A stretch of DNA of 64,000 nt, taken from positions 1 through 64,000 of the forward strand of contig JAAELT010000636.1 in assembly GCA_024226315.1 (NCBI GenBank), given 5' to 3'. Shown piece by piece: positions 62,850 to 64,000 of this stretch. Positions within the stretch are counted from its first letter, which is position 1. Every line of letters starts with the position of its first letter. Position numbers and translations under genes: made by a program. The notes below the pieces were generated by a model, which saw only the letters and a list, made by a program, of their open reading frames with translations, had not been told where the DNA came from and made no database searches. Origin of the DNA: a bacterium (GTDB lineage Bacteria > Acidobacteriota > Thermoanaerobaculia > Multivoradales > J023).

Positions 62850-62974
62850 CGCCCCACTCCCATCTTCAGTCCACCCTGAGGGGTCGGGCGCAGCTCCACC
62901 CCACCGGGTGATGCGCGCGAGGCAAGACCGCGACTAGGCTGGAGCTAGTCGACGGGTTCCGGTGGAGTCGAGCC

Positions 62975-64000
62975 ATGAACCGATCCAGACCATCCCCAAC
63001 CCGGGCGCTGGCACGGCAGGCGTTGGTCTGCCTCTCCTGCGCGCTGCTGACGGCGGCGGCCGCCACCGGGCAGGAGAGTATCCTGGCGCTCGAGCTCAGC
63101 TTCTCCAACCCGGGTGCCCGCAGCATGGGCTTCGGCGGCGCCTTCGTCGCTCTCGCCGACGACGCCACCGCCGCCTTCGCCAATCCCGCCGGGCTGGTGC
63201 AGCTCACCCGGCCGGAGATCTCGGCCGAGGGCCGTGCCTGGAGTTACTCCACCCCCTACACCCTGGGCGGCAGGGTGGAAGGCCAGCCCAGCGGCTTCGG
63301 CATCGACGACACCGCGGGGCTGCGCATCGCCGAGTCGGAGGACACGGTCAGCGACCTCTCCTTCCTCTCGGTCGTATACCCGCAGGGGCGCTGGGCGATC
63401 GCCGCCTACCGGCACCAATTGGCCAGCTTCGAGTTCTCAGGCGCCACTCAGGGGTTGTTCGGCAGCGAGGGGGCTCGCATCCTGCGGTTCGAGGACCAAC
63501 GGGACGTCTTCGACATCGACGTGGCCAGCCACGCCGTCTCCGGCGCCTACAGACTGAGCGACTGGTTCAGCCTCGGGCTCACGATCGTCTTCTTCGACGC
63601 TCGGATGAGCTCGGTCGCCGAGAACTTCCACATCGACGAGCCGACGCTCGAGGCCTTCTTCGGCGAGATCTCCTATCTGCCGGAGCGCATGAGCATCAGC
63701 GAACGCTTCACGATCGACGACGGCAACTTCGGCGGCAGCGTCGGCTTTCTCTGGAGCCTCTCCGAACGCTGGAAGCTCGGCGGGTTCCACCGGCTCGGAG
63801 CCGAGATCGACATGAACGTCGAAATCGTGAGCGGGCCGGCCCTGGAGCCACGCTTCCCCGCCGGCACGATCTTGGCGGACCAGCCCGTGGCGCCGATGAC
63901 GCTGCCGGACGTCTCGGGGCTCGGACTTGCCTATCGTTCAGGCGGCGGCCGCCTCACCCTGGCGGCCGAGTGGGACCGCGTCGAGTACTCCGACCTCTTC
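62975..64000 (+). CDS. FadL/OMPP1-like outer-membrane protein, C-terminus beyond window
   Basis: The frame from ATG 62975 (GGTGGAG upstream) is open to the window end, 342 codons. Signal peptide ARQALVCLSCALLTAAAATG, then SNPGARSMGFGGAFVALADD and TAAFANPAGLVQLTRPEISA, the same block as in the gene at 58788. The two are paralogues flanking the caspase gene. Several barrel strands follow; the end is not visible. Confidence 0.85.
   Translation, partial: MNRSRPSPTRALARQALVCLSCALLTAAAATGQESILALELSFSNPGARSMGFGGAFVALADDATAAFANPAGLVQLTRPEISAEGRAWSYSTPYTLGGRVEGQPSGFGIDDTAGLRIAESEDTVSDLSFLSVVYPQGRWAIAAYRHQLASFEFSGATQGLFGSEGARILRFEDQRDVFDIDVASHAVSGAYRLSDWFSLGLTIVFFDARMSSVAENFHIDEPTLEAFFGEISYLPERMSISERFTIDDGNFGGSVGFLWSLSERWKLGGFHRLGAEIDMNVEIVSGPALEPRFPAGTILADQPVAPMTLPDVSGLGLAYRSGGGRLTLAAEWDRVEYSDLF

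Overview
The window is GC-rich, gene-dense DNA from a Gram-negative bacterium: it carries FadL-like outer-membrane barrels, a lipoprotein signal and Sec signal peptides. The mix of many secreted repeat-domain proteins, sigma factors paired with Ser/Thr kinase or CHAT genes, and a molybdoenzyme maturation cluster suggests Acidobacteriota (Thermoanaerobaculia-like). No rRNA or other taxonomic marker is present, so this is inference.

Region 1 (1-12.6 kb, minus strand) is most of an extracellular contractile injection system (eCIS, Afp/PVC-like) in one tightly overlapping operon. In transcription order it encodes a small head protein, a Pvc16-type tail terminator, an unknown protein, sheath 1, tube 1, sheath 2, tube 2, an Afp7-like tube adaptor, a 56-aa protein, a gp27-like hub, a gp5-like spike, a protein with a C-terminal membrane helix, gp25 and a baseplate-J protein cut by the window edge. 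A full-match sigma-54 (-24/-12) promoter lies just upstream of the operon. The next gene upstream (12.8-14.2 kb) is a sigma-54 activator with a degenerate receiver domain. ATPase, second baseplate and effector genes would lie beyond the left edge.

Region 2 (14.2-18.1 kb) is mobile-element debris: a frameshifted DDE transposase inserted into the end of a DUF433 antitoxin-like gene, a small excisionase-like ORF, an intact tyrosine recombinase with the tail of a second one behind it, and two adjoining tandem arrays (43 bp x4, then degenerate 42 bp x5).

Region 3 (18.2-31.8 kb) has a polysaccharide-type set (GT4 glycosyltransferase, second glycosyltransferase-like protein, methyltransferase, GNAT), an ECF-type sigma factor, a very large amidohydrolase fusion, an internally deleted Ser/Thr kinase, FabH, and a CoxE/XdhC/MocA maturation cluster with no molybdoenzyme structural genes in view.

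Region 4 (31.8-44.4 kb) has a subtilisin-like protease, a sigma factor / anti-sigma / TPR-CHAT lipoprotein operon, a REP-like cloverleaf, an oxidoreductase remnant, an overlapping nucleotidyltransferase pair, a second 42-bp tandem array ending in an inverted copy, a CGNR regulator, an M14 carboxypeptidase and an SDR.

Region 5 (44.6-58.4 kb) is six secreted proteins on both strands that share one ~115-aa C-terminal domain, present 11 times, 10 of them close copies. The three minus-strand genes form an operon headed by a GEMM-I (c-di-GMP-type) riboswitch. Region 6 (58.8-64 kb) is a secreted TPR-caspase protein between two FadL-like outer-membrane proteins.
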